From an uncultured Gammaproteobacteria bacterium (lineage in GTDB: Bacteria; Pseudomonadota; Gammaproteobacteria; Pseudomonadales; Pseudohongiellaceae), in the NCBI GenBank assembly GCA_913060495.1, contig CAJXRP010000010.1, positions 60,279 to 124,278 of the forward strand: a stretch of DNA of 64,000 bases, written 5' to 3'. Below the pieces are notes generated by a model that worked only from the letters and a program-made list of their open reading frames with translations, ran no database searches and had not been told where the DNA came from. Positions within the stretch are counted from its first letter, which is position 1. Each line of letters begins with the position of its first letter. The position numbers and the translations under genes are program-made. This document shows, piece by piece, positions 37,280-45,325 of this stretch.

Positions 37280-38554
37280 CTAATTGTTAATAAGTACGGC
37301 ATCCGCACTGTTAAATAAATCGGTACTTGATATCACTATGGTTTCGCCCGGCGTTAGTCCCTGCAGTATTTCGATACTGCTGAGGCTAGTGGCTCCAGCG
37401 GTAATGGAGCGACGTCTGGCGATGCCGTCTTCTACTACATAGGCTATGCGACCGTTGCCGCTGTCGAAGAATTGGCCGCGTTGCACCATGGTTACGTCGA
37501 ATTTTTCCTCTAGCAGTATGCGGGTTGTGAGTCGCTGGTTCTGTCTAAGGCCTTCGGGCACTTTTGCGTTAAAACGCACGCGGCCGGTCACTTGATTGCT
37601 AATGATCTCGGGAGAAACTGCCACCAGAGTTGATTCGAAAGTGTTAGACCCGGCACGAATCTCGGCTTGCATGCCGATGGCGAGATCATCTGCGTAACTC
37701 TCCGAGATTTGAACTTCTACTTCGAACGCGGTGAGATCCACGACTGAAAGAACCGGTTGATTCTTTGCGACATTGGTTTTCTGGTCGACTGCGAGATTGC
37801 CGACGATGCCATTAACAGGGGAGACGATGATTAGCTCCGCGACCTGACGACCAAGTTCATTAACCAGAAGAGCCTGCTGCTCGACGTCGAGCTGTCTGGT
37901 TTGCAATTCAAACTCGAGGCGCTCCGCGTCTAACTCAGTATCAAGCAGGGAGTGTTTGTGCAGTAGTTCTGCAGTCTGCAGGTCGTCCTGCGCCTTCTCA
38001 TAATCCACAGCGGTCATCGCGCCCTGTGTGAATGCCGCTTCTGCGCGGGACATCTCTCGCTGTGCTGCTCTCAAGTCGATTGCCGCCGAGTCCTCTGCTT
38101 TCTGACTCTGCAGCTTTTCCTGTCTAGAGGTAATGCGCTGTCTTTCCAGTTCGACCTGCAAGGACGATTGTCTTGCTTGTTCTTGCAGCAATTGATTCTG
38201 TAATTCTGGACTATCGATTTTGGCGATAGTCTGACCCGAGTGCACAGAATCGCCCGATTCGACTTCGAAGGTTATCGTTCCGGATTGAGTCGCATAAAGG
38301 GTAGGGCTGATAGCTGCGACAACACGACCTTGCACGGAGATGTCGCGAACAAAATCCCCTTGGCTAACGACAGCGGTGCGCAGACGCTCACCAGATACAG
38401 ATTCCTGCGCCTGACTCCACCGAGAAATTGTTGGTGTGGCAAACCAGCCGCCGATTGCTAACACGAGTAGGGTGGAGCCGGTGATGAGCAATGTTTTTCT
38501 GTTCGACTTAGGTTCAAGTATTACGTCTTGTGAGGATGTGTCAGATATTTTCAC
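37280..38554 (-). CDS. HlyD/MacA-like periplasmic adaptor
   Basis: The 424 residues have an N-terminal anchor (about 24-45, LLITGSTLLVLAIGGWFATP), two halves of a biotinyl-lipoyl domain (SGTITFEVESGDSVHSGQTIAKIDSPEL and NGIVGNLAVDQKTNVAKNQPVLSVVD), a coiled-coil hairpin between them, and beta-barrel and membrane-proximal parts. The start is GTG with AAGAG 7 bases upstream. It heads an adaptor-ATPase-permease-permease operon typical of peptide, lipoprotein or macrolide-type export. No outer-membrane TolC is in the operon. Confidence 0.88.
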   Translation of the reverse strand: MKISDTSSQDVILEPKSNRKTLLITGSTLLVLAIGGWFATPTISRWSQAQESVSGERLRTAVVSQGDFVRDISVQGRVVAAISPTLYATQSGTITFEVESGDSVHSGQTIAKIDSPELQNQLLQEQARQSSLQVELERQRITSRQEKLQSQKAEDSAAIDLRAAQREMSRAEAAFTQGAMTAVDYEKAQDDLQTAELLHKHSLLDTELDAERLEFELQTRQLDVEQQALLVNELGRQVAELIIVSPVNGIVGNLAVDQKTNVAKNQPVLSVVDLTAFEVEVQISESYADDLAIGMQAEIRAGSNTFESTLVAVSPEIISNQVTGRVRFNAKVPEGLRQNQRLTTRILLEEKFDVTMVQRGQFFDSGNGRIAYVVEDGIARRRSITAGATSLSSIEILQGLTPGETIVISSTDLFNSADAVLINN

Positions 38555-38820
38555 GCGTTAACTCTTTGTCTTGTTTTTAGTGGTTTTGAAATGTAGTCCC
38601 TGCCATCACTTAGAGCTTGGTGCCGGGGATACATCGAAATACTCTGTCTTTCTACTTTGCGTTTCTTGGCGTTTGTTTTTCTTAGACGTCGCCAGCGCGC
38701 ACATGGTTACATCTGCTTCATAAAGACTTTGGTCCTTGGTCGGCACGGAAAGATTTCGTCACCGCCGCCTCTGAGTTAGAGCTGGCACGATTCGCTATTA
38801 AGTAGTGGTAGAGGGAAAGC
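38555..38820. other. Divergent control region between the exporter operon and tetR
   Basis: No gene is visible. It holds the start regions of the minus-strand export operon. No second copy of the TetR operator is seen in it, so control of the exporter by this TetR is not supported by the sequence alone. Confidence 0.4.
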
Positions 38821-38850
38821 TTGCAATAAATAATAGACTGGTCTATTATT
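38821..38850 (+). promoter_or_regulatory. tetR promoter with embedded operator
   Basis: TTGCAA (38821) and TATTAT (38844-38849) are 17 bases apart, a good sigma-70 promoter. A perfect 10-bp inverted repeat AATAATAGAC-TG-GTCTATTATT (38829-38850) fills the spacer and -10. Transcription would start at about the ATG (38857), so the mRNA is likely leaderless and autorepressed. Confidence 0.7.
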
Positions 38851-38856
38851 CGCCAT

Positions 38857-39450
38857 ATGGCTAGAATACGTGACGAACAGAAGTTTAATCAGTGCCGCAA
38901 CTCGCTTATCGACGTTGGGCAGGAACTGTTCATCACTAGCAGTTTCAACAGCGTCGGTTTGAACGACATCCTGAAGCACGCAGGCATACCGAAGGGTTCG
39001 TTCTATCACTATTTTGAGAGCAAGGAAGACTTCGCTCTCCAGGTTGTGGAGCAGTATCACAACGAAAACCGTGCTGCCCTGGAAGCCCTATTACTGGATG
39101 ACTCCTTGACTGCTTATCAGCAGTTGAAGGCTTTCTTTCAGGCGAATGTCGATCACTTCGGCGATGTGGGTTATTGCCAAGGCTGTCTGATGGCAAATTT
39201 GTCTCAGGAGATCGCAGACGTTAATGAAAATATGCGCAGCAAGATAAGTAAGTTCTCTACAGAGATGGTTGATGAGGTTAGTAAGTGCTTACAACGGTTG
39301 GAGAACAATGAGTTGAATCTGGGGCATTTACGGCCCTGCGAGGCCGCTCAAGTGCTTATGAATTCATGGATGGGCGCTATTATGAAGATGAAACTAGAGA
39401 AGAGCCGAGAGCCTCTCGATGTATTCATGAAGTTCTTCTTTTCGCATTAA
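38857..39450 (+). CDS. TetR-family regulator, NemR/AcuR-like
   Basis: The 197-residue repressor has an N-terminal HTH: residues 10-55 with NSVGLNDILKHAGIPKGSFYHYFESKEDFALQVVEQY, the group signature. The ligand part has YCQGCLMANLSQEIADVNENMRS, with Cys110 at the position of the redox/electrophile-sensing Cys of NemR (SGCL), and AcuR-like features. It is probably cytosolic and senses electrophiles or small unsaturated acids, by analogy only. No SD is seen; the start is just 7 bases after the operator. The operator recurs before mlaA. Confidence 0.88.
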   Translation: MARIRDEQKFNQCRNSLIDVGQELFITSSFNSVGLNDILKHAGIPKGSFYHYFESKEDFALQVVEQYHNENRAALEALLLDDSLTAYQQLKAFFQANVDHFGDVGYCQGCLMANLSQEIADVNENMRSKISKFSTEMVDEVSKCLQRLENNELNLGHLRPCEAAQVLMNSWMGAIMKMKLEKSREPLDVFMKFFFSH

Positions 39451-39470
39451 CACCGTCTTTTTTTTGGCGA

Positions 39471-39497
39471 AATAAATAATAGACTGGTCTAATAATT
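39471..39497 (+). promoter_or_regulatory. Second TetR-type operator upstream of mlaA
   Basis: Bases 39471-39491 match 38825-38845 exactly over 21 bases, including the core AATAGACTGGTCTA. The right arm is altered by an inserted A. It lies 80-106 bases before the mlaA start, with a -10-like TAATAA within it (39490). It suggests that the regulator controls mlaA. Confidence 0.6.
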
Positions 39498-39576
39498 AAC
39501 AACTTAAGATCTGAATGAGAGACATTTGGAGGAGCTCGTAACTTGCAAAGTGCGAGCAAAGCTAGAGGAAGACGCT

Positions 39577-40344
39577 ATGACTACTACACACAGACATCCA
39601 ATTACTCCAAGGTTTAAAGCTCTCCTTGAATTGCCATCGCAGCGATTGTCGAAGCCCCTCGACATGGCCTTGGCAATTTTTTTATTCCTGCTGCTGACTT
39701 GCTCGCCAGCCTATGCTGCTGCCGAATACGATCCATTTGAGAAGGTGAATCGGGTCACCTTTGCTTTCAATGTCGCTCTAGATCGTGTGCTGCTAAGACC
39801 CTTGGCCAGTAGCTATGAAAATCACACACCGCAATTAGCAAAGAGAGGCGTAAGAAATTTTTTCAATAATCTGGATGATGTGCGTGTCGGCATCAACGAT
39901 CTAATGCAGCTTAACTTTACGCAGGCAGCAAAAGATTTTGGACGTCTTGCGGTGAACAGCACAGTGGGTGTATTTGGTCTGATTGACGTTGCAGAGCCGG
40001 TTCTGAGTTTAGAAAAGAATAGGCAGGATTTTGGTAAGACGCTCGCGCATTGGGGTGTAGGTTCGGGGCCCTATCTTGTATTGCCGGTAATTGGTCCTAG
40101 CACAGCGCGGGATGCGCTTGGCTTTGGCGTAGATGTAATTGCTGATCCGCTTCCCTCGATCGATCATGTGCCTTCTAGAAACAGTCTGTTGGCAACGAAG
40201 AGCACCGATAGGCGGGCAGACTACTTGTCATTCGATGAGCTGATAGTAGGGGATAGGTATTTATTTGTGAGAGGCATCTATCTGCAATCTCGTGAGTATG
40301 CTATCAACGGTGACTATATTGAGGTGGCTTTCGAAGATTTCTAG
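39577..40344 (+). CDS. mlaA: MlaA (VacJ)-like phospholipid-transport protein
   Basis: MlaA removes phospholipid from the outer leaflet with OmpC/MlaC. The start at 39577 has AGAGGAAG six bases upstream; an in-frame TTG at 39526 is longer. The family block YDPFEKVNRVTFAFNVALDRVLLRPLASSYE begins the mature part, with NFFNNLDDVRVGINDLMQLNFTQAAKDFGRLAVNSTVGVFGLIDVAEP, and WGVGSGPYLVLPVIGPSTARD. The signal region ends LLLTCSPAYAAAEYDPF: a Thr at -1 of the Cys is atypical for a lipobox, and AYA-AAE is a Sec cleavage alternative. So lipidation is uncertain. Confidence 0.87.
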   Translation: MTTTHRHPITPRFKALLELPSQRLSKPLDMALAIFLFLLLTCSPAYAAAEYDPFEKVNRVTFAFNVALDRVLLRPLASSYENHTPQLAKRGVRNFFNNLDDVRVGINDLMQLNFTQAAKDFGRLAVNSTVGVFGLIDVAEPVLSLEKNRQDFGKTLAHWGVGSGPYLVLPVIGPSTARDALGFGVDVIADPLPSIDHVPSRNSLLATKSTDRRADYLSFDELIVGDRYLFVRGIYLQSREYAINGDYIEVAFEDF

Positions 40345-40360
40345 CCATACTGATTTCTGT

Positions 40361-40388
40361 GAATAGCTAGGAAGGAATAGCTAGGAAG
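40361..40388. repeat. Two-copy 14-bp tandem repeat
   Basis: GAATAGCTAGGAAG occurs at 40361-40374 and 40375-40388, followed by a partial third copy GAACAG. It lies between mlaA and the cupin gene. Confidence 0.75.
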
Positions 40389-40418
40389 GAACAGTTTAGA
40401 AAAAGGTATGAGAGAAGA

Positions 40419-41102
40419 ATGATAAATATGGATTTCAGCAAGAGAATTGTCATCGATAGTCACGAGCAGGAATGGGTAGCGAGCCCCAAGCCAGGTGTGT
40501 GGCGAAAACCTCTCGCCCGTGAGGATGCAGAGCGTGGGCATGCGACTAGCGTTGTGCGCTATGAGCCAGGTGCAAAATTCTCGGAACACGGTCATCCACT
40601 TGGCGAGGAAATATTGGTGCTATCTGGCACCTTCTCTGATGAAACCGGTGACTATGGTGAGGGTACCTACTTTAGAAACCCAGAGGGTTTCAGCCATTCT
40701 CCTTTCAGCGAGGGAGGCTGTGAGATCTTGGTCAAGCTGCATCAGTTCTCCAGCGGCGACGACAGCCATGTGTGTATCGACACTAGAGAGTCGGCTTGGG
40801 TACCTGGGCAGGGAAATTTAAAAGTGTTGCCCCTGCATCAATTCGAATCTGAATCTGTTGCGCTCGTGCATTGGCCAAAAGGTGAAAGGTTTCATCGTCA
40901 CGTACATCTAGGTGGTGAGGAGATCTATGTCGTCAAAGGTGAATTCATCGATGAACACGGCCGTTATCCTGCTGGTACCTGGGTGCGTAGCCCACATATG
41001 AGTACGCATACACCCTACGTTGAAGAGGAGACTCTGCTTTGGGTGAAGACTGGGCATCTTCCTGTAGAGCCTGAGTTGGGGACAACAGCTAAGGGGGAGT
41101 AG
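40419..41102 (+). CDS. Bicupin protein (ChrR-cupin-like)
   Basis: The 227-residue soluble protein has two cupin folds. The first contains RYEPGAKFSEHGHPLGEEILVLSGTFSDETGDYGEGTYFRNPEGFSHSP. The second has HWPKGERFHRHVHLGGEEIYVVKGEFIDEHGRYPAGTWVRSPHMSTHTP, with the metal-binding His/Glu pattern in each. This is the anti-sigma ChrR-type cupin pattern but without a ChrR zinc domain. It may be a metal-dependent dioxygenase or isomerase-like enzyme. A start at 40428 (MDFSKR) is also possible. Confidence 0.78.
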   Translation: MINMDFSKRIVIDSHEQEWVASPKPGVWRKPLAREDAERGHATSVVRYEPGAKFSEHGHPLGEEILVLSGTFSDETGDYGEGTYFRNPEGFSHSPFSEGGCEILVKLHQFSSGDDSHVCIDTRESAWVPGQGNLKVLPLHQFESESVALVHWPKGERFHRHVHLGGEEIYVVKGEFIDEHGRYPAGTWVRSPHMSTHTPYVEEETLLWVKTGHLPVEPELGTTAKGE

Positions 41103-41206
41103 TTCTAGGCGTGCTTAGAATGGGTGCGTCGCTGTGAAGTGCGGCAGAGCGTCCTTGCTCAAGCCTTTCCTGAGTTGTTCTAACTGTGGTGAATCCCCAG
41201 TAGGTC

Positions 41207-43345
41207 CTAGAAGTACCACATCAACCGGCTATAAAAGTTGCGACCTAACCCTGGCATACGCGAGCGCATGGGGATGTCGGGATTGTAGGCTCGGCTATAG
41301 GCAGAGAGATGATCGAGGTATTCCTCGTCAAGCATGTTCTCTACGCCAATACGCAGCTCAGCAGATTCCGTAATATTGACTAGCGCTGATAGATTCATTA
41401 TTGAATAGCCATCAGTCGCTTGCTCGATATTGGTGACAGAGATTCGATCCTGATCGGCATAGTTGATACTTTCAAGCGATGCCATCCAGTTGTTGCCTCT
41501 GTAGTCCAGAGCAAGGATTAGGTTATCTGGAGAGACGCGATACAAGTCGTCGTTGATGTCATCTCTTTCGCCGCGCACGATACTGGCTATCGCTCTGAGA
41601 GTGATGCGATCAGTTATCTCGAAGTCGGATTCGATATCCATGCCATAGAAGTTCGCTTCGGTGTTGGTGAACTGCAGTGGATCAGGCAGTCCCATGCCCA
41701 TATTCGACATCATCAAAGAGAACTGATTGGCTGCCATGTTAGTAGACGGTGTGCCTTGAATGTAATCAGAAACCTCTTTATAGAAGAATCTAGGGTATAA
41801 GTTAAAGTTGCCAGCTTCCCAATCGAAGCCAAGTTCTAACTCATGTGCCACTTCCGGATCTAAGTCTGGAGTACCGATGTAGGTCTTGCCATCGGCAAGT
41901 CCTCCAGTCGCTTCCATGGGAATCCAGAGGTAGCGTTCCTGATAGGAGGCTGAGCGTGTCTTGCGCGCCGCGCCTGCATACCATGTGAGATCGTTATCCG
42001 TAGCGATGCTGAGACGAGCAAACCAGTCGACGTTGTTATCCTGATGAGACAAGTCCTGACTATTGAATTGGTTTGCGAGCATGGCCGCCATATTATTCAT
42101 CATGACGGGCATACCCATCATCATGTTCATCGGGTTGAGGTTGGCAGAAATATTTCCTGCATCTGCACTGACGCGATTAAAGCGAACGCCGGCATCGAGT
42201 CCAAGCGAGTCACTCAATGACAGGCTGCGCTCTGCGAACACGCCTAATATATCTCGAGTTGTTCCGTTGAAGTTGTCGATGTAAAACGGACCGGCATTTG
42301 GGTTGGTGATTTGGGCATCATGTTCAGTGAAATGCCCGTCGACCCCATACTGCCAGGAACCATTAGCAACAAATTGCTCAAGCTTTAATGAAAAACCCAT
42401 GTTGTCGCTTACCGCATAGGTCTGACGGAAACGCATGGCATCGTCTGTCATAGTTGTGCTGTTTTGCGGCGGCCGACGCAGGTGAAAATTGGACATCCAA
42501 TGGGTGTTGTCGCTGCCAAAAATTTCAGCAGTAAAGCTGTAGTCGCCAGCGGTCCAGTTGTAGCGCGAGCGATACAAGTCACTATCAATGGAGCGAATGT
42601 CCATCGGCAGAGAGGGTGTACCGGCATCGCCGGTATTGTTGCGGGCAACGTCGATGCTGAATTCATGGGCGCCTTTTTTGTAACCGTAGCCTAGATCGAA
42701 GCGCTCTCTTTCGTATTCCGTTGGTAAGATGGTGCCACCAGGAAAGTCCAGATCATTGGCGCTCTCATTCATCACAAAACCGCGAAAGATATGATCGCGA
42801 TTTGCTAGAGAGAAAAATCCGCTAGCCACCGTTCCCTCGTTCACGGATTGCAAGCCCAAGTAAGTTCGACCATTGAAAGTGAAGTCATTGGAGTTAGTGA
42901 ACTCACCTCTATAGGTTTGCGCCTCTACGTAGCCACCGATTGTCTCCTGTCCGGAGCTCACCGGAGCGATGCCTCTATTGATTGTTAGCGATTGCAGCAA
43001 GGCGACTGGTGCGTAAGAGAGTGGTGCGTCCATCGAATTTGGGCCAGCGCCGCTTATCTGAGCGCCGTCCACGGAGACTTTGATGCGATCTCCATACATG
43101 CCTCGATACTGTGCAATGCCCGTCAGTTCACCATTCTTGTTGATGTTGGCGCCAGGCATCATCCGCAGCATCTGCGCAGTGTCAGCTGGGGCGACGAGGG
43201 TGTCATCCGTTACTATGGTGTGAGTATCTCTTACTCCTACCACGATAATCTCTTGAACACTTCGTTGTTCCTGAGCAATCGCTGCAGCAGGTATCGCAAC
43301 TGCGGGCAGGAGAGCTAAGCTCAAAAATGGAACTACTGACTTCAT
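41207..43345 (-). CDS. TonB-dependent receptor, Met-rich, possible copper receptor (NosA/OprC-like)
   Basis: The start is the ATG preceded by GGAG (7 bases), giving a Sec signal MKSVVPFLSLALLPAVAIPAAAIA. A plug follows (EIIVVGVRDTHTIVT, QMLRMMPGANINKNGELTGIAQYRGMYGDRIKVSVDGAQISGAGPNSMDAPLSY), then a 22-strand barrel ending in aromatic MWYF. A loop coded near 42080-42140 is very rich in Met (NPMNMMMGMPVMMNN), and another has MMSNMGMG. Plug and fold resemble copper receptors; Met clusters bind Cu(I). Copper specificity is inferred. It follows a haem-motif lipoprotein on the same strand. A 788-codon frame upstream is not supported. Confidence 0.82.
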   Translation of the reverse strand: MKSVVPFLSLALLPAVAIPAAAIAQEQRSVQEIIVVGVRDTHTIVTDDTLVAPADTAQMLRMMPGANINKNGELTGIAQYRGMYGDRIKVSVDGAQISGAGPNSMDAPLSYAPVALLQSLTINRGIAPVSSGQETIGGYVEAQTYRGEFTNSNDFTFNGRTYLGLQSVNEGTVASGFFSLANRDHIFRGFVMNESANDLDFPGGTILPTEYERERFDLGYGYKKGAHEFSIDVARNNTGDAGTPSLPMDIRSIDSDLYRSRYNWTAGDYSFTAEIFGSDNTHWMSNFHLRRPPQNSTTMTDDAMRFRQTYAVSDNMGFSLKLEQFVANGSWQYGVDGHFTEHDAQITNPNAGPFYIDNFNGTTRDILGVFAERSLSLSDSLGLDAGVRFNRVSADAGNISANLNPMNMMMGMPVMMNNMAAMLANQFNSQDLSHQDNNVDWFARLSIATDNDLTWYAGAARKTRSASYQERYLWIPMEATGGLADGKTYIGTPDLDPEVAHELELGFDWEAGNFNLYPRFFYKEVSDYIQGTPSTNMAANQFSLMMSNMGMGLPDPLQFTNTEANFYGMDIESDFEITDRITLRAIASIVRGERDDINDDLYRVSPDNLILALDYRGNNWMASLESINYADQDRISVTNIEQATDGYSIMNLSALVNITESAELRIGVENMLDEEYLDHLSAYSRAYNPDIPMRSRMPGLGRNFYSRLMWYF

Positions 43346-43578
43346 TGTATTTCTCCGTAACATGAATAATATTTGTATAGGATAACAATCTGGATGCCTG
43401 CGGATAGCTGCACAGCTGCGACACGTTGTCGCAGTTAGGGCTTGAATAGTGCTGTTTAGTGAGCTTTGTTGATATGCATCAATCTTCGAGAGGAGGGGAG
43501 TTAAGGCTTTACCATTAGCCAAGAGCTTGGCGTCTCTACCATGACTACTTATGACAGAGTTTTTCTTTCGCATTTGCG

Positions 43579-43613
43579 GACAGAGTGAACCCTAATTTCG
43601 GGCACACTCTGTC
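43579..43613. repeat. 9-bp inverted repeat between the lipoprotein gene and the TonB receptor
   Basis: GACAGAGTG pairs perfectly with CACTCTGTC across a 17-base loop with inner CCC/GGG. A further GACAGAGT lies at 43553. There is no T-run on the minus strand, so it may be a partial terminator or a regulatory site in the 303-base gap 43346-43648. No gene is seen in that gap. Confidence 0.5.
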
Positions 43614-43648
43614 TTATTCAATTGCTATTGCGGGTCTACTTCCGCTGC

Positions 43649-44164
43649 TTAAATATCGCCTGCCGTTGGAGACAGCTCGCCATAGATATTCATCGTGGGA
43701 ATGGCAGGTTTGAAGTCGATGTGGCAAGACTCGCAGATATCCACTATTTCATCGCCGGCTCGGCTGATTAGCCCTACGTCTTTTGCTCGCGCGGCATTCA
43801 CGGCCCGTGCAGCAGAATCTGATAGTTGCTGCGCATAGGCTCGCCATTCGGCATCGTCAGTCCATATGCGATCTGCAGGGCCAGTTCCCGGTATGGTAAG
43901 CAGTGCCCCGCCTACTTGCAGCTGTCGCGCTAGATGCTCTAGCTCTCGCCAGTCATCGTCATTCTGGGGGTTGCGCCAGGCTGCTACCCAGATTGGATCA
44001 GCAGAGTGATTGATCAAGGATGCCATTACTTCATTGATGCTTATGGGTAATCTGGCTTCTTCTGCTGCTTGTTCCGATGTTGGGCTGCATGCAGCAAGCG
44101 TTAAACCGGCAATTGTGAAAGCAAGTGCTTGAGAGAATTGTTTCGTGCGTGGGAAATATTTCAT
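43649..44164 (-). CDS. Lipoprotein with C-terminal CxxCH, cytochrome c'-like
   Basis: The start is the ATG with GAGGTCAG 4 bases upstream; the protein has 171 residues. The signal ends LTLAAC (lipobox). The body is helical (PISINEVMASLINHSADPIWVAAW, WRELEHLARQLQVGGALL). A single haem motif CESCH is near the C-terminus (IVDICESCHIDFKP), as in cytochrome c'. It may carry electrons or bind NO or copper-related haem. Its position upstream of the TonB receptor on the same strand suggests a shared role. Confidence 0.72.
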   Translation of the reverse strand: MKYFPRTKQFSQALAFTIAGLTLAACSPTSEQAAEEARLPISINEVMASLINHSADPIWVAAWRNPQNDDDWRELEHLARQLQVGGALLTIPGTGPADRIWTDDAEWRAYAQQLSDSAARAVNAARAKDVGLISRAGDEIVDICESCHIDFKPAIPTMNIYGELSPTAGDI

Positions 44165-44356
44165 TTTCTGACCTCTAAAGTGTGTTGATAGGATCAGTGT
44201 GGACCCGGCATGATCAGCTCTCAATGCTAATGAGAGTCACCTTTGATGTAGGTCAATTTTCCGTTGAAGTTGTGTGGCTGCGCACTAATGAATAGCCAGA
44301 TAATCTACTTTTGGAATGAGCGTTGTTTTTTAGAAGGGAATAGATATCGAAGCCTG

Positions 44357-45109
44357 CTACCAGCTTATGGGCTTCCCTGCCCAATCCAAAAATTCTGCGC
44401 CGCTTTCCCGATCTAAGTTTTCCATGATTTCAAGCAGAGATCTCGCGACGAACTTTGGAGTGAATAATTTGTCTTCTGGCACGTTTCTTTGAAAAGGTTT
44501 TGACAGTTGCGTGTCTGTGGTTCCAGGGTGAAAGGCGATCAGTTTTACATTTGGTGCGCGACGGCTGAATTCGATGCTAGTGGTTTTTATAAGCATATTC
44601 AGTGCCGATTTTGACGCTCGATAGGCATACCAACCGCCTGATCTATTGTCTTCGATGCTACCTACACGTGCACTGAATACGGCGACAGAACAGTCCACTT
44701 TGCTTTTAAGTAGCGGGGCAAGGTTTGCGAGCCACAACATCGGCACAATGGTATTGGTATGCAAGATCGCTTGCAGTTTCTCAGCACCAATATCTTCGAG
44801 ACGTTTTTCTGGGGTGATCTGTTCCGTGTGCAATAGCCCGTTGCAGATGAAAACGTGAGAGAAGTCTTTCTCCGAAGCATTCAAATTACCGCACACTTCC
44901 TTTATCGCTTCTTCGGAATAGTCACAGCATATCCACCGCAGCTTCGAGCCAAACTTTGAAAGTAAGTCTGGGGTTTTTTTTCTGCTTATCGCAATGAGCT
45001 GTTCGACCGTGGAGTCAGCTAACAGTTGTTCGATAATGCTTTGTGCGATACTGCTATTCGCTCCTATTACTATTGCTCTTGTCATTGGCTTTCTTGCTTC
45101 CTGGTTCAT
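44357..45109 (-). CDS. Short-chain dehydrogenase/reductase (CsgA-like)
   Basis: The 250-residue protein has the Rossmann start RAIVIGANSSIAQSIIEQLL, the C-D-Y region, ICNGLLH, and the catalytic WYAYRASKSALNMLIKTTSIEF (Tyr-x-x-x-Lys), then FHPGTTDTQLSKPF. The Ser of the triad is in AVFSARVGSIEDN. The GxxxGxG is GANSSIA, as in atypical SDRs of the CsgA/fabG-like group. Start at 45109 or an ATG at 45085. Substrate unknown. Confidence 0.84.
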   Translation of the reverse strand: MNQEARKPMTRAIVIGANSSIAQSIIEQLLADSTVEQLIAISRKKTPDLLSKFGSKLRWICCDYSEEAIKEVCGNLNASEKDFSHVFICNGLLHTEQITPEKRLEDIGAEKLQAILHTNTIVPMLWLANLAPLLKSKVDCSVAVFSARVGSIEDNRSGGWYAYRASKSALNMLIKTTSIEFSRRAPNVKLIAFHPGTTDTQLSKPFQRNVPEDKLFTPKFVARSLLEIMENLDRESGAEFLDWAGKPISW

Positions 45110-45325
45110 TAATTGTGCTTCTGCTAACTAGAACGAAATATTGAGCGTTATTGTAAAGACAGTAATACGTCCGTGGTCCTGATTTAGTTCTTTTGCTTGT
45201 TCGAATGGAAATGCAGGCATTCCCTGTCCTTATAGGGGTAAAGTGATCTTGCTGAAGAGTGTTGGCGTACTATTAGCAGGTCCTTAGACTAGATGTATGC
45301 ACCTTGATGGGAAGGGAATAACACC

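Noticed and set aside
43346..43573. Extended N-terminus of the TonB receptor
   Set aside because: A good SD and signal peptide lie at 43345; the upstream 76 residues have no signal or plug features.
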